Below are positions 38,277-50,756 of a DNA stretch of 64,000 nt, in pieces. The position numbers and the translations under genes were made by a program. How positions within the stretch are numbered: position 1 is the first letter of the stretch; every line of letters starts with the position of its first letter. The notes beneath the pieces were generated by a model. That model searched no databases, was not told the DNA's origin, and saw only the letters and a list, made by a program, of their open reading frames with translations. The DNA is from Acytostelium subglobosum LB1 (lineage: Eukaryota > Evosea > Eumycetozoa > Acytosteliales > Acytosteliaceae), in assembly GCF_000787575.1 (NCBI RefSeq), contig NW_012236528.1, positions 435,552-499,551 of the forward strand, given 5' to 3'.

Positions 38277-39218
38277 ATGTCATCACCAATCACTCAAGTC
38301 CACAACCCATCGGATAATTACTCAAAGTCCAAAAGTAAGTTTGAATTTCCCGCAATTGGGCTGGGATGGTCCCTGGACCTGGCCCCTCCTCGCCCCAAAC
38401 TCACACAAACACTCACACTCTTACTTAATTCCAAATCACAGACAGCAATGGGAAATCAAAGAGGAAGAAGCTGTTCAAGACACTGTTCTGTTGTTTCAGC
38501 GAACAGAACAACAACACCAACCACAATAACAATAGAGTGACAACTTCCAAGCAGGAGCTGACGAATGTACAATCATCCGACACATTGATGAAGCCAATGG
38601 CACCAAATCACGTAGGAAAGAAGACACTGGTGCTCGATCTAGACGAGACGCTGGTGCACTCTAGCTTCAAGCCAGTGGCCAACGCCGACTTTATCGTGCC
38701 GGTCGAGATCGAGGGCCAGATGCACCAGGTCTACGTCCTGAAGCGTCCTGCCGTCGACCACTTCCTGCAGGCCATCTCGCAGAAGTTTGAGATCGTCGTC
38801 TTTACAGCCAGTCTGGCCAAGTACGCCGACCCCGTGCTCGACCTGCTGGACCCCAACCGCGTCGTCCACTACAGACTGTTCCGCGAGGCTTGCAACCACC
38901 ACAAGGGCAACTTTGTCAAGGATCTGTCGCGTCTGGGCCGCGACCTCAAGTCCACCATCATCATTGACAACTCGCCCACCTCCTACCTATTCCATCCAGA
39001 AAACGCCATCCCCATCGAAAGCTGGTTCGACAGCGACTCTGACCGCCAACTGATGGAGGTGCTGCCCCTGTTAGATAGTTTAACAAAGGTCGACGATGTC
39101 CGAACATGTTTAGATCAGAATAAGTATGTTGCTGCTTGCTAATCTCGACTTGTCATGCATGGTAACTAACATACCTCCCTCCTCTAGGAATTGGAACGCT
39201 GGTGCAAGGTCACGATAA
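38277..39218 (+). CDS. SCP-type CTD phosphatase (HAD family)
   Basis: Three exons: 38277-38334, 38442-39123 and 39188-39218. The first intron carries GTAAGT, and the joined frame reads [20 protein letters not shown] into the catalytic part. The HAD motif [14 protein letters not shown] supplies the nucleophile and general-acid aspartates (DLDET). The later blocks [18 protein letters not shown] and [18 protein letters not shown], then VDDVRTCL, match small C-terminal-domain phosphatases that dephosphorylate RNA polymerase II and other phosphoproteins. The N-terminal FCCF pair of cysteines beside a basic patch could be lipid-modified, which is inference. The length of about 256 residues is normal for the family. 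Confidence 0.92.
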
Positions 39219-40006
39219 ATGTTGCGACAACATGGTCCAAGTTATAACAACCTTTAGTAATATACTTTAGAGATTTCTATTATATTTATACAGTACAAGT
39301 ACACTCCTCCCTCCCCTCCTCACATTATAACATACAAACAAACTCAATTGGTTGTTGTTGTTTAATTACAACAGCACAGCGCAGCACACGCAGCAGTACC
39401 AGCCAGCCCATCACTAACACTGGCGGTAGCGTCAACAGCACAGCAGCAGCAGCAACAGCAGCACCATCCATCTCAAACAAGTGACACACCACTACGCACA
39501 AAATGGGATGTCTAGTCTGTCCAGCCAGCCAGCAATCCATCCATCCACCACTCATCACCTCATCACCAGTGTTTTTTCCCCATTCTTAGCCACCATCCAT
39601 CCATCAATCGATCCTTCGTTATCCTCCCCACACATACCCGCCACACGCTACATCCCATCCGGGGGAGTTGTCGACAACTCTGACTGTCTTTCTCGACAAC
39701 TCGCACCCCATCATCACTCCAGTCGCTGGTTGTATTCGCTGAAATAAACAACATATCCATTATCCGCAACCCGCCTTCTCTTCTCTACTCTTCTCTCTGT
39801 GTCGCAACCGTCGTCCAATCACTTGTTTAAATAAGTGAGCGGCGGCAATGTTGGCTGTCATCGGTAACTTATAAATATGTGCTCTAGCAATCCCCATTCG
39901 ATTGGATGGATGTAAGTACCACCATTACCAACAAACTCGTTTACTAACAAACCAACTAACATTATCCAGGAAGAATAGAAACATGGAGTGTGAGGGGAAG
40001 TGATGG
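39219..40006. other. Intergenic between convergent genes
   Basis: About 790 bp. I see CAG/CCATC-type simple repeats (39370-39620) and no supported gene. It should hold the 3' ends of the phosphatase and ELM2-SANT transcripts. Confidence 0.55.
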
Positions 40007-42066
40007 CTACGTACTCCAATTGAGCATTAGTGGCCTTTTCCGCAGGTATTTAATACGTAGTTGCTCTTCATTCTCACCAGGGTCGATTGGTATAATGATC
40101 GATTCAACATGGTAGGGCACTGGTGGTTTGTCTGTATCAAACGTCATCTTATATACGCCTTTGTTCACCTCTTCCTCATCCTCCTCATCACGCAATCGAT
40201 TGAGTTTGACCTGCTTTCGCAATCGCTTGTATGACTTGGTGCCCTTCCAATAGAAGAAGTATTCGATTGTCTCTTGAAGTGTCTTGGTCCCCAGCTGGAA
40301 ATCAATGAATGAATGGATGGGAGTGTCAGTGCGCTGCTGCGAATGTGCTGTTGCCAAGGTAGGCATAGTTAGGATAGAGTACCAGTGATTGTATCTTTGG
40401 TAAGTTTGGCCTCTGGTATATCTTATAATAGTATTGGAACTCTGCCTTCTCCTTGGTTGTCCATGTAGCTGGATTGGGTGCTTTGTCAGTCAATCACAAT
40501 CAATCAATCAGTCAGTCAGTCAATCGTTACCTTGGATATGATCGTGGAGACATGGTGTTGTCGTTGTGAATGTGGAGTAGTCGATGGATTTCAGTGCATC
40601 ATCAACAGAGTAGTTGTAGTCGCGAAGAATGCCAAGATAGACGTCGTCGGTGATGTGGTCCACGTTGATGGTGACAGCAATGCCCATTGATTCCAGCGTG
40701 GATTGAATGCGTTTGAAACACTGTCGTGCGCTATTAATGTATTTATCGACCGTCTTTGGACTCAAGACGAACGGATCGAACAGTTGTTCAAATATCTCTG
40801 AGTCGTCTGGATGCATGGTATCGGTTAGTTAGATACTGGCATGGTATGATGACGATGATGATACCTACATGAAGTATGTACAGTGGGGTTGAATTCGCCT
40901 TTATATCGAGGCACTTCTGCCTTTGCCTCTTCGTAGTATTGCTCGTCACTCATAGCGTTGTGGTCGTCATCATCGTCTTTGTTGTTGTTGTCGCCCATGT
41001 TGGTATCTATGTATATATTGTTGTTGTTGGTGTTGTTGGTGTAGTTGGTGTAAGTGTTGTTGTTGTTGTGATGGATTGTATTTCTTTGAGGCGGAAGAAT
41101 TGGAGGAGGAGGACCAGGAGGAGTAGCAACTTTCTTTGTTGTTGTTGGAGGTGTAGCCAAGGTGTTATCGCCTTTCTTTATACTATTGTTCTTGTTCTTG
41201 CCATTGCTAATGGTTTTGTTTTTGCTACTGTTACTGCTACTGCTTCTGGTGCTGATGCCACTGCCCTTGATGCTACTGACGCCGTTGTTGTTCACAGCTC
41301 CATTGTTGTCGATATTGCGGAAGCTTGCTTGACGCACATCAGACTCCAGACTCTTGAACACTTTTGAAAGGGATGGAGATGGAGTGGCGTCTGGCAACTG
41401 GGTGAGGGGATTGGTTTTGTTCCTTCGAAGTACCCTTCGCAAGTCGACGTTGCCATTGTTTGGAGTGGACTTGCCATTCTGCTCAACTTTGATGTTGTTC
41501 TTGTTGTTGTTGTTGTTGTTTTGCTTCTCCATGCTCTTGTTTGGCGTTGTCATTGGAGTTGTGTTGTTGAATGAGTGGTGGTCGTCGTCGTCATAGTCCT
41601 TCAATACTATGACAGGGTCATAGTCTATGTTGCCATTGATCATGGTATTGCAATTACCATTGATATTGCCATTGTCTGTGTCATTGTCGTTGCCATTCAC
41701 AACAACCGTTGGGAGAGTATCCATCATGTCGTCTTCGTCGTCTTCTTCATTCTCTTCTTCTTCTTCCTCTTCTACTACCCCTTCTTCTACTTCTTCATTT
41801 TCCCTGATGGGAACTACCCTGACATTGCTTCTGGTTGGTGTAGACTTTGGTGATTCTGATAGAGCAGAGTGATATGAATCTGATGAGCTTGAATCCTCGT
41901 TGACTTGGTCATCATCTTCGCTTTCGACTACATCATCTTCACTCTCCTCACTCTCTATATATCCTTTTGTGATGATTTTGCCTGGAGAGAACCTGCCATA
42001 TCTTGTATAAGTGTTGGCCATGATCTTGCCCCTTCTGACCCGCCTGCCTACTTGCCTGCCTGACAT
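40007..42066 (-). CDS. ELM2-SANT domain chromatin corepressor
   Basis: Four exons on the minus strand: 42066-40869, 40806-40531, 40480-40383 and 40294-40007. The first intron uses a GTAGGT donor. Exon 1 encodes a basic start (MSGRQVGRRVRRGK), acidic runs and Asn-rich tracts, then VPRYKGEFNP, the opening of an ELM2 domain. Exon 2 completes ELM2 (VYLGILRDYNYSVDDALKSI). Exons 3-4 encode a SANT domain (ATWTTKEKAEFQYYYKIYQR, then GTKTLQETIEYFFYWKGTK). ELM2-SANT proteins such as MIER, RCOR and MTA dock histone deacetylases, so a nuclear repressor-complex role is likely. The long Asn-rich and DE-rich parts are typical of dictyostelid proteins. Which metazoan branch it is closest to cannot be settled by eye. 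Confidence 0.85.
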
Positions 42067-43132
42067 GACGTATGCAACTGTCTAGTAGGTAGTGATGACT
42101 GTTAATGTTGTCGGCTGTACCTTGTTGTTGTTATTGACAACAAAAGTGTTGAGATGAATAATTATTCGTCTGATCTTTGTGTTTGGCTTGAAAAACACTC
42201 AGTCTTTGACTTGGACCAACCAGCCTAATGTTATCCAATACTAGTATGTAAAGTTATGTTTGGTCTAGTCCAACCAGCTAACCATCCAGCCAAACAAACA
42301 AAGAAACAAACTCACACTGTGAGCGAACAGGTCAACAAACATACACATACCAGTTTAGTATAGTAAAGCCAAGCCCATCATTGATCATTGGTAATTTTAT
42401 TTACAAATTCAATCATTTGATTGATTGACCTAATGTAGTATTAATTAAGGTCGACCATAATGAAAGTTATTATCTTTAGTTTAAACAACACACAATCATT
42501 TTCATTCAAAGTCTTCAACACCTCTTGGATGTTAGATTATTAGATTGATTGATTGATTGACTATTGTTAGAACTGGAAGGGTTGCGGTTGTTGGGAGTTT
42601 TGACAGGCCAGACGCGATCTTTATCGTAAAAATTTTGTGTTGCAAAAAACAAACACACAAATATTCAAAACTGTTGTTGTTGTCATCTCTGTTGATGTGT
42701 ATGTGTGTGTGTCTGTTTGTGCGTTGGCACCTGCTTTGTTTGTGACACCTTGACAATCTCCCTCTTCTTCTTCTCTATCTTGTTGGACAATAGACTTGTG
42801 AATTTCCAGAAACTGAGGACCTTGTCCCCTCACTCATTCATTCACCTCACATCACAATACTTTATACATTTGTTAATTATATATCTTAAATCTTTTATCT
42901 ATTCATTCATTCACTTTCATTCATTTAATAATCACACGCAAATACGCACCATTCCATACACGTACATTAATCAACTCAACTATTATAGCATTACAAAGAC
43001 AGACAAACAAACAGAGTTGTAGGCAGTAGTAGTAGTAGTAGCAAGTAGTAATAGGTTCTCTCGAGTCTGACACACATACACAACAAACAGTCACTTCACC
43101 ATCAAAGTTATAATCACAGAGATAATCCAAAT
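42067..43132. other. Divergent promoter region between ELM2-SANT and exportin-6 genes
   Basis: 1.07 kb with AT-rich sequence, ATTG repeats at about 42545-42560, CATT repeats near 42900 and AGT repeats near 43026. Open stretches at 42532-43022 are low-complexity or shadow each other, and none looks like a gene. It probably drives both flanking genes. Confidence 0.55.
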
Positions 43133-46100
43133 ATGGCCACGATGGAGCAGCGTACCAAACAGCTAGAATCTATGTTGAATGAGTTCTTTGCTCTAGATGG
43201 CAACAACCCAAAGAGAAAAGAGATAGGTATGTTTGGTTTGAATGTACTCACCTCAGTGTCAATAACAACATCAACTTACTAACTTGTTTGATTGATTGAT
43301 TGATTGATTGATCACACATACTACACATAGATATGCACCTGACCAACTACAAGGCGCAAAAGGACTCTTATGAACATGTAAAATACTACTTAACGCATAC
43401 CTCTAGTCAATACGTCTATTGGTTCTCATTGTCGATTTTGGAGGACAAGATAACCAAGTCATGGTCGACCCTGTCCAATCAGGAGCAGAACGACACAAAG
43501 ATATTCATCTTTGATCTCTATCTCAACAACAAGGTGTGTAGCTACAGGATGCAGGATTAAGGATGCAGGGTGGAGTGCGAGCGTGAGTGGATGAGCAGCA
43601 GGAGGAAGGTGAAGAGTGATGAAGGAGCAAGGGAGCAGGAATGATTCAGATGAGCAGTACGACGACATGTCACGTGACTTCAACTTTGTGGATTACTAAC
43701 ATCAACTTCATCATTCGACTAGACTCTACCACAATACATTACAAAGAAGCTTGGACAGGTCATTGCAGACATTGGTCGAATTGACTTTTATCAAAGCTCT
43801 CATGAGTACATCATCAACATATCAAACTTGGTCAGGGTATGTATTCGATTGCCAACTGATCGATCGATCGATTTGATCACGCCTCTAACCCATCCACTCA
43901 CGACGATCAATGAACTACAGAACCCACAGACTAGCGTCAAGGGTATCAATCTGTTACAATATATATCTGAGGAGTTCATGACCACTAAGGAGGTCTTGTC
44001 ACAGCAGTCAAAGGATCAACTCAAGAAGCTGTTGCTCGAGCAGGTGCCGACGATCATCGATGTGCTCACCAAGTACCTCGATCAACTCTTTGTCCAGAAC
44101 GCCCACAAGAAGCTCAAGCAGGAGAACTCTCTACCATTCCAAGTCGGCTCGCCCGACACCAACACATACACAGGCAGCTTCAGCGTTGAGACCAAGAACC
44201 AGACCAAGGCAGTGTTTGGTATGTATCCATCCCCATGATCATGTGGCGACCATCACTCACTCACTCACTCATACTCAATCAATCAATCATACACATTAGA
44301 TGCATTGCTAAGTTACTTCTCATGGATACCATTGAATGAATTGTTGACTCCATCATTGTTGGATACATTGTTCAAGTATCTGAGACTGGAGAAGAGTAGC
44401 ATCCCAGCACTCACATGTCTGAACGAGATACTGTCAAAGAATTGTGTGCCAAAGGAGTTTGAAGAGTTCCTCGTGCGCATCTTCCGTCAGATATACTCGC
44501 TGATGACAGATATCACGACGGCCAACAACATCTCGCAGCAGTACACGCCCGAGTTCATCGAGAAGTTCACGCAGTTCATCCAGTTGTTTGTGTCCAATCA
44601 CCTGAGACGCGTGGAGTCCAACCCCAACTTCCCCATCACAGACTTCCTCGGTCTTTTCTTCCAATACACATTCATGCAGCAGTCGGTCGAGGCGTTCAAG
44701 GTGTGCATGGACATATGGATGACGTTCCTCGAGTATTTGCACTCGCAGACGATCGAGCAGGGACTGCCCGGCCCCACCAAGTACACCGATGGCATGATCC
44801 TGCTTCAGTTGGAGTTGGTCAAGCGTATCCTCAACGCCTATAACAACCAGTTGTCGCAGTTGGACGACAATGAGGACATTGACAACGACATGGAGACCAT
44901 CCTCTCGCCACGCGCCCAGTTCATCAAAGACTGCATTGAGACCATCACCAAGATCACTGAGATCTATCCAAACAAAGGATTGGAGAGTCTGGTAAGCATC
45001 AAATCAAGCATTCAATCAATCATTCAATCAATATTACTCACATACTAACAATACCAACATCACTCTAGTATCCTTTGTTCTCTCAGAATGTAACAGCATT
45101 CTTTGGAAAGGCTGAGGAGATGATCTCACAGGGTATGATCGATCAGAATGATACCAAGCTCAACCAGATGGTACAGGACGTCACAACCATTCTACAACTG
45201 TTTGCTGGTTTTTCGCATCAGTTTGTAGCACTCTTTGTACAGACCTTTACCGCTGGCAACTTCATCTTCCAAAAGATGATCGACATGTGTAGATTCCTCA
45301 CCATCAACACTACTCATCGATATGGCGAGGATTGGGAGATGCTGTAAGTCCCTCAATCACTCGCTCACTCAATCAATCAACTTATCTAACCAACTCACTT
45401 CGCGCCACACACATCCAACAGTCAAGTACAGATACTGAGTACACTGCGATCGTTTAGTTATTGGTTGTCAGAGTATGGATCTCAGGTGCGAACATCCCCT
45501 AACCAACAGCCAGACTTTGACACCCTCATTCTGAGACTGATCAACATTATCGTGCCATTGTTTGATCGCACTGTGCCCGAGAAGGTATCCATTGAGGCTG
45601 GACACCTGTTGACCTCCATCGTCTCCATTGCCAAGCCACTCAACCTCCTCAACCAGATGGATGCCGTCATTGGCAACATCCACAACATCTGCACACCTCT
45701 ACCGCCTGCCGTCCAAAGCATTATTTATTCAGCCATCTCCAACACCATACTCATACCACCATCGAATGTAAATTTAAGCCATCAAGTAAGTATCTCAATC
45801 ACCCAATCGCACGACCATGATCACTTACACTCAATCAATTATTCATCATCAGTTTGATATTAGGAGACCAAAGTACTCCCCATTCATCAAAGGAATCACA
45901 TGTCAATATCTGGAGATCCCTCAGATACAGGGATTCATTGATAACAAGCTGTTCAACAAGGAGGAGGTCATTCAGAGAGTGCAGCGCGTGCTCAAGATAC
46001 TGGCCGCCATCATAAGGTCAGTTCCNGACTCTAACCAGGCCAAGGGCATCCTGCATGATGCCATCCAGGACACATTGCCCGTCACCCTCGTCATGTTCAG

Positions 46101-47222
46101 GATCTACGTTAGCAACGCGGACATCCTAGAGTCGATCCTTGACTTCTTCTTCACATTGTTCGAGTCGCTAAAGTCCAAGGTTGGTGTGACATTCACTCAA
46201 CAAACCATAACGTAAGTGACTAGCCCTGCCCTCACTATCCAAGCTCACTCACTCACTCAATCACTCACTCACTTACAGAACATTCTTGGAGATATTGGGT
46301 GGCGACAACATCAAGCAACTGCTGGTTGGTTCAAATGAGACGGGCAAGGTCATCATTCGCAAGTTGATCGAGATTCTTACATTTGTGATTCAGACTTATG
46401 GCCACTCATTCGAAACATTGCTCTCATCGATCATCAACTTTGCCATGGAGAAGATCTACCCAGTGATCATTGAGTCAGACTCGCAGCTGAGGCCACTGTT
46501 CTTCACATTGCTCTTCTCGATTCTCGACAATCATTGGCGACAGTTCTTCCCATCGACCACCACCAACTCAGCGGCCAATGCGCTGATGCTCGGTAACACT
46601 AGTATCAGTAATAGCATGGTTAGCAACAACAACAATAATAATAATACAAACAACAACAACACCAACAACAATAACGCCAACAACAATAATAACAACAACA
46701 ACACAAACACAACATCACAACAACAACTTAATGCCATCATGGGTGCATTCCAGACGACCTTCCAACAGAACGATGTAAATTTATTCAAGCAGAACCTGGA
46801 CTACTTTGAGAAGCTCAATCACAAGCACAAGCTCTACGAGAGGATCGCGATGCAGGAACCAATCTTTGGATGCTCCTTTGTTGGTGTCTTCTTTGACGTG
46901 CTCATCTCCAAAGTCCAAAGTGTCCAGGCTGAGGACATCATCAACACCATCTACCACTTTGCCTCTGTCAACTTTAACAAGTTCTTCAATGAGGTAGGTC
47001 CAGCAATAAGTTACAAGGTCAGACAGGACAGGCAACTAACCAATACACATCAAACAATAACAGTTCTTTACAGCATATTTGTCACAAAAGGCCAACTTGA
47101 CGAATGAGCAAAAGATGTCGATTAGGACTCAGTTCAAGGAGGACAAGGATCATCCAACGTTCAACAGACATATGGCACAGTTTGTCAATGACTTTGCTTA
47201 TTATACATACATCAACAATTAG
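43133..47222 (+). CDS. xpo6: Exportin-6 (importin-beta family nuclear export receptor)
   Basis: Ten exons: 43133-43226, 43331-43533, 43723-43836, 43921-44218, 44300-44991, 45069-45343, 45422-45785, 45853-46211, 46279-46993 and 47064-47222. Together they give 1,090 residues, close to the usual 1,100 or so. The start QLESMLNEFFALDGNNPKRK and the block TLPQYITKKLGQVIADIGR closely match animal exportin-6 (LESLMTEFF..., TLPYFIRNKLCKVIVDIGR). Exportin-6 carries actin-profilin out of the nucleus with Ran-GTP. The rest is helical HEAT-type repeat. An Asn-rich insertion at 46620-46720 is a dictyostelid habit. One ambiguous base at 46025 does not break the frame. Exportin-1 was considered and does not fit the N-terminus. 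Confidence 0.9.
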
Positions 47223-48002
47223 ATGTGTCCCGTGTCGCGTCAAGGTACCATCACCTCTAGTTTTTAGACATTCATACATACGTGCATACATTATTTATTC
47301 AAAACATCATCAACAACCAACAATCAACAACAACCAACAACTGTCCAACAACAACAACAACATACACAATCATCCCATCAATATATATAAATACATATCC
47401 AACCTTATTTATTTATAACAAAGACTCGACTGGTCAATAATAACAATAATTTCCATCCATCGTCCAACAACAGAATAACATCAACCAACAACGTCATCAA
47501 CAATCATCAACAACATCGATAATAACAGAAAATAGTAACATAATTAGGCCAACAACATCTCAGTAATACTGGTGTTGTTGTTGCCAAAGTAATAATAATA
47601 AATTGGACAACTCAAACCATCAGCATAACTAATGACTCATCTTTGCATAATGGAAATATTGAATTGAATAATTATTAATTAATTTAAATTGTTCTATTAT
47701 TCAACAACAATAATATTAAATCTCAATCAATTAATCTATCAATCATACAACCAATCTATCTATTATTCGATCAAGATGGATAACTTTTTTAAACATCTCC
47801 TCTTACTATTTCTTGTCATCTACTTCATTATGAAGATGACATGGTTTGGAGTTATAATAATTGGAATGATATTGGCTTCAATTAATAAAATTAATAATCA
47901 AACAATAGAAAATAATTATGACAATAATAGGATTATTGAGGATACCAAGCTTTCATAGGAGTAGTAGTAATAATATTCGGTTCTTCACTCTTAGAGTACC
48001 AT
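47223..48002. other. Intergenic between exportin-6 and the methyltransferase
   Basis: 780 bp of AT-rich sequence with CAACAA runs (47320-47600), probably including the 3' untranslated region of exportin-6, plus the small open frame listed at 47776-47958. Confidence 0.5.
47776..47958 (+). CDS. Possible small single-pass membrane protein
   Basis: A 60-residue frame starting MDNFFKHLLLLFLVIYFIMK with a second hydrophobic run MTWFGVIIIGMILASI and a polar Asn-rich tail. The hydrophobic part could be one bent or two membrane helices. It has no recognisable family. The surrounding DNA is AT-rich, which makes hydrophobic codons likely by chance, so support is weak. Confidence 0.35.
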   Translation: MDNFFKHLLLLFLVIYFIMKMTWFGVIIIGMILASINKINNQTIENNYDNNRIIEDTKLS

Positions 48003-49133
48003 TTATTCCATTAGTACACGGTTGCTGGATGCAGCTGCCATACCACCGTTAAGCATGAATGTATAGAATTTGTAGGTCTCCTCTCTTTGTTTCGTGCCAT
48101 AATTACCAAGATACTGATTGTCCACTGGAACAATGTGTGACTTGTACTGTCTCTCTTTCATTTTCTCCAAGAAATAGCTTACGCCCTAGGGTCGTACATT
48201 ATGACACATTAGTTCCAATATCCTTCCACTCTCCATTCACGTCAATAAACTTACATCTCTATCATCGGACAATATCTCATAAAATACACCATCTGGCTTT
48301 AAGTACTTCTCGATCACTTTGATCAAGTTGTCCACGCTCAGCAAGCTGTAAGTGAGCTCACTTCCAAATATAATGTCATATCGCTCATCATCTGCCACTT
48401 GTATCTTTGTGTGAGGTCGGCATGGGTACCATGGTGTGAGTCTAAAGCATGTCCTGTCCATCCCATCATGATGTTGAATGGTACCTACATTATCAATTTC
48501 ATCCCAGTTCAAATACTTTATCTCTGTCTTTGACTTGATGTCCATCATTCTAGCATTGACCCTAGCGGCCTCCTCATCATCAGCATCATCGCCATCCAAT
48601 GTCTCTTTCTTTGAGTTCATATCAACGTTGTATTGGAGGTTCTCAAGCAGCTATCAATGGTATGTATGTTAGTCGACGGAACTATTCCCAGGGTAGGGTA
48701 TCATACTCACAGGTGGTAGATAATCAGTCAATGTGATACGATCACAGTAGTGTGCGGCGAGAATACCAGGCAATCCTACGCCACTGCCTAGCTCGAGTAC
48801 CCTCTGTCCCTCGAAAGCTTGTGTATGTTTGTAAATCCATCTAGACATGATGATGGCTGCATCCCAAATTGCACATCCAATTCCTCCTTGTATGATTGAC
48901 ATCTCTCTTATGAAGCTATTGATGGGACAGAGCATGAGGTCAGTGGCTGACTGGCTAGTTGACCACAACACTGAACGAATGATTGTATACACCTACATCT
49001 CCTTCTCATACTCCTTCTCTCTCTTGTCATATTTGCCAAAGCCAACTGTCTTTCTCTTGTAATGGTTCGCACCCAATGCGTACTCCTTCCAGTTGATGTT
49101 CAAATCACCATTCTTTTCTCTTCCGTTCAACAT
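48003..49133 (-). CDS. METTL21-like class I SAM-dependent methyltransferase
   Basis: Four exons on the minus strand: 49133-48997, 48915-48711, 48650-48255 and 48185-48003. The frame is kept throughout and the first intron uses a GTAGGT donor. The SAM motif I is VLELGSGVGLPGILAA, motif II is TLTDY, and a DIIFGSELTYS block follows, where the METTL21 group usually has a DxxY. The strand order of a seven-strand Rossmann fold is visible, ending in KPDGVFYEILSDDRD. An insertion rich in Asp/Glu/Lys lies around 48540-48620. The N-terminus MLNGREKNGDLNINWKEYAL precedes the fold. Relatives methylate lysines of chaperones and translation factors in the cytoplasm; the substrate here is unknown. Confidence 0.85.
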
Positions 49134-49297
49134 CTTTATCTGTATCTATCTTTATCTGTTTGAATAAACTAAAGTGAGATTGAGTGGAGAATGAATCGTT
49201 TTTCGTCTTTTTTGATGGATTCTTCGTTTTTTTTTGCACAAACACTCAAACAGAAATTGATTGGCGCCACAAACATTGATGATGAAGGGCAAACAAC

Positions 49298-50718
49298 ATG
49301 ATGAAGTGCATAAGATTGTTTACAACATCATTCTTCCCCTCTCGAACAACATATACTATTACATCAATTAGAAGATACACAAGCATGAGTGTAGCGACTA
49401 CGACCTCGACCACGACTATAACTACAAACACAACATCTATCAATGATGACTTTGTGACAATGGACACTTGGGAGTCAATAGAGTTGAATGGCAATCTATT
49501 GGACTTGAGAAAGACACTGCTTTCAGGTCAATGCTTCAGATGGAGACGATTGAATATTGATGGTCAACAACAACAACAACAACAATATGGTCCAGATGAT
49601 TGCTGGGCAGGTCCACTCGACCATCATTTGGTCATATTGCGTAAAGTCAATGACCAACTACAATACAAGTTCATCGATGAGTTGAGACGAATCAACAATG
49701 ATAATGGCCAATTCAATCAACAATCACGTAGTCAACGCATCTCTGACTACTTTAACCTTGGACACAATCTTACATCACTGTGTAAGCAGTGGGCGACGGG
49801 CGATCACTCATTGAACAAACAGTTTGCTACTGTGTGCACTGGCTTTGAAGGACTACGTTTGTTGCGCCAAAGCCCACTCGAGTGTCTGTTCAGCTTCATA
49901 TGCTCACAGAACAATCACATCAGTAGGATCACAAACATGGTCCAGTCACTGTCCAAGTTTGGTCCGATCATCACTAGCCACGCGGGAGTGGACTTCCATC
50001 GATTCCCATCACTCGATCAACTTGTCCAGATACAACAAAAACAACTCGATGATCTTGGCTTTGGTTATCGATCAAAGTTCATCGTCAAGGCTGCTCAGCA
50101 AGTACAAGAGAAGGGTGGTGATCAATGGTTACTCTCACTTCGCACTCAATCACATGAGGTCGCACAACAACAGTTGACCTCACTCATGGGCGTAGGACAG
50201 AAGGGTATGTCCGTTGATTGTTTGATTGGCGATTGCCGAAACAATCAAATGTACTAACTTAATCAATCAATTTAGTTGCTGACTGTGTATGTCTGTTCTC
50301 ATTGGACAAGCTGGACATTGTACCAATCGACACACATATATTCACTATATCAAAGAAACACATGCCTTCGTTGGCCAAGAAGACATTGACTCCAAAGATA
50401 TACCAGGATATAAGGATGTTCTGGAAGGAGCGATTCGGTGATCATGCAGGCTGGGGACACACTATCCTCTTTGCCAATGAGATTGCAGAGTTCAAACAAT
50501 CAAATGGTGTCCAGGGTGCTGCCAAGGGTGGCAAGCGAGGCAAGAGTGCCAAGAGTAACAAGGCTAGCAACAAGAAAAGATCACAGGATGATGATGATGA
50601 GGAGGATGATGAGGAGGAAGAGGAAGAGGCAGAAGATGCACCAGACGAGGCACCAAAGTCAAGTATTAGTAGCATTACAGGTCGAACAAGAAGAGCAACA
50701 AAGAAGGCAAGATCATAA
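49298..50718 (+). CDS. ogg1: 8-oxoguanine DNA glycosylase/AP lyase
   Basis: Two exons, 49298-50204 and 50276-50718 (phase 1). It removes 8-oxoguanine from DNA in base excision repair. The N-terminal OGG fold (DLRKTLLSGQCFRWRR, FICSQNNHISRI) is followed by a helix-hairpin-helix with GVGQKVADCVC, whose lysine is the Schiff-base nucleophile. PIDTH supplies the catalytic aspartate. The intron falls between the Lys and the Val. The C-terminal tail is basic then acidic (GKRGKSAKSNKASNKKRS, poly-D/E) and looks like a nuclear signal. The frame opens at 49298 with an Arg/Ser/Thr-rich, acid-free stretch (RLFTTSFFPSRTTYTITSIR) before a second ATG at 49385. A mitochondrial form from the first ATG and a nuclear form from the second are plausible. 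Confidence 0.93.
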
Positions 50719-50756
50719 ACCCGCCCATCAAAGGTCGATCACGATGTATTATATAT

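Noticed and set aside
43133-47222. Exportin-1 (CRM1)
   Set aside because: The N-terminus and the TLPQYITKKL block fit exportin-6 and not exportin-1.
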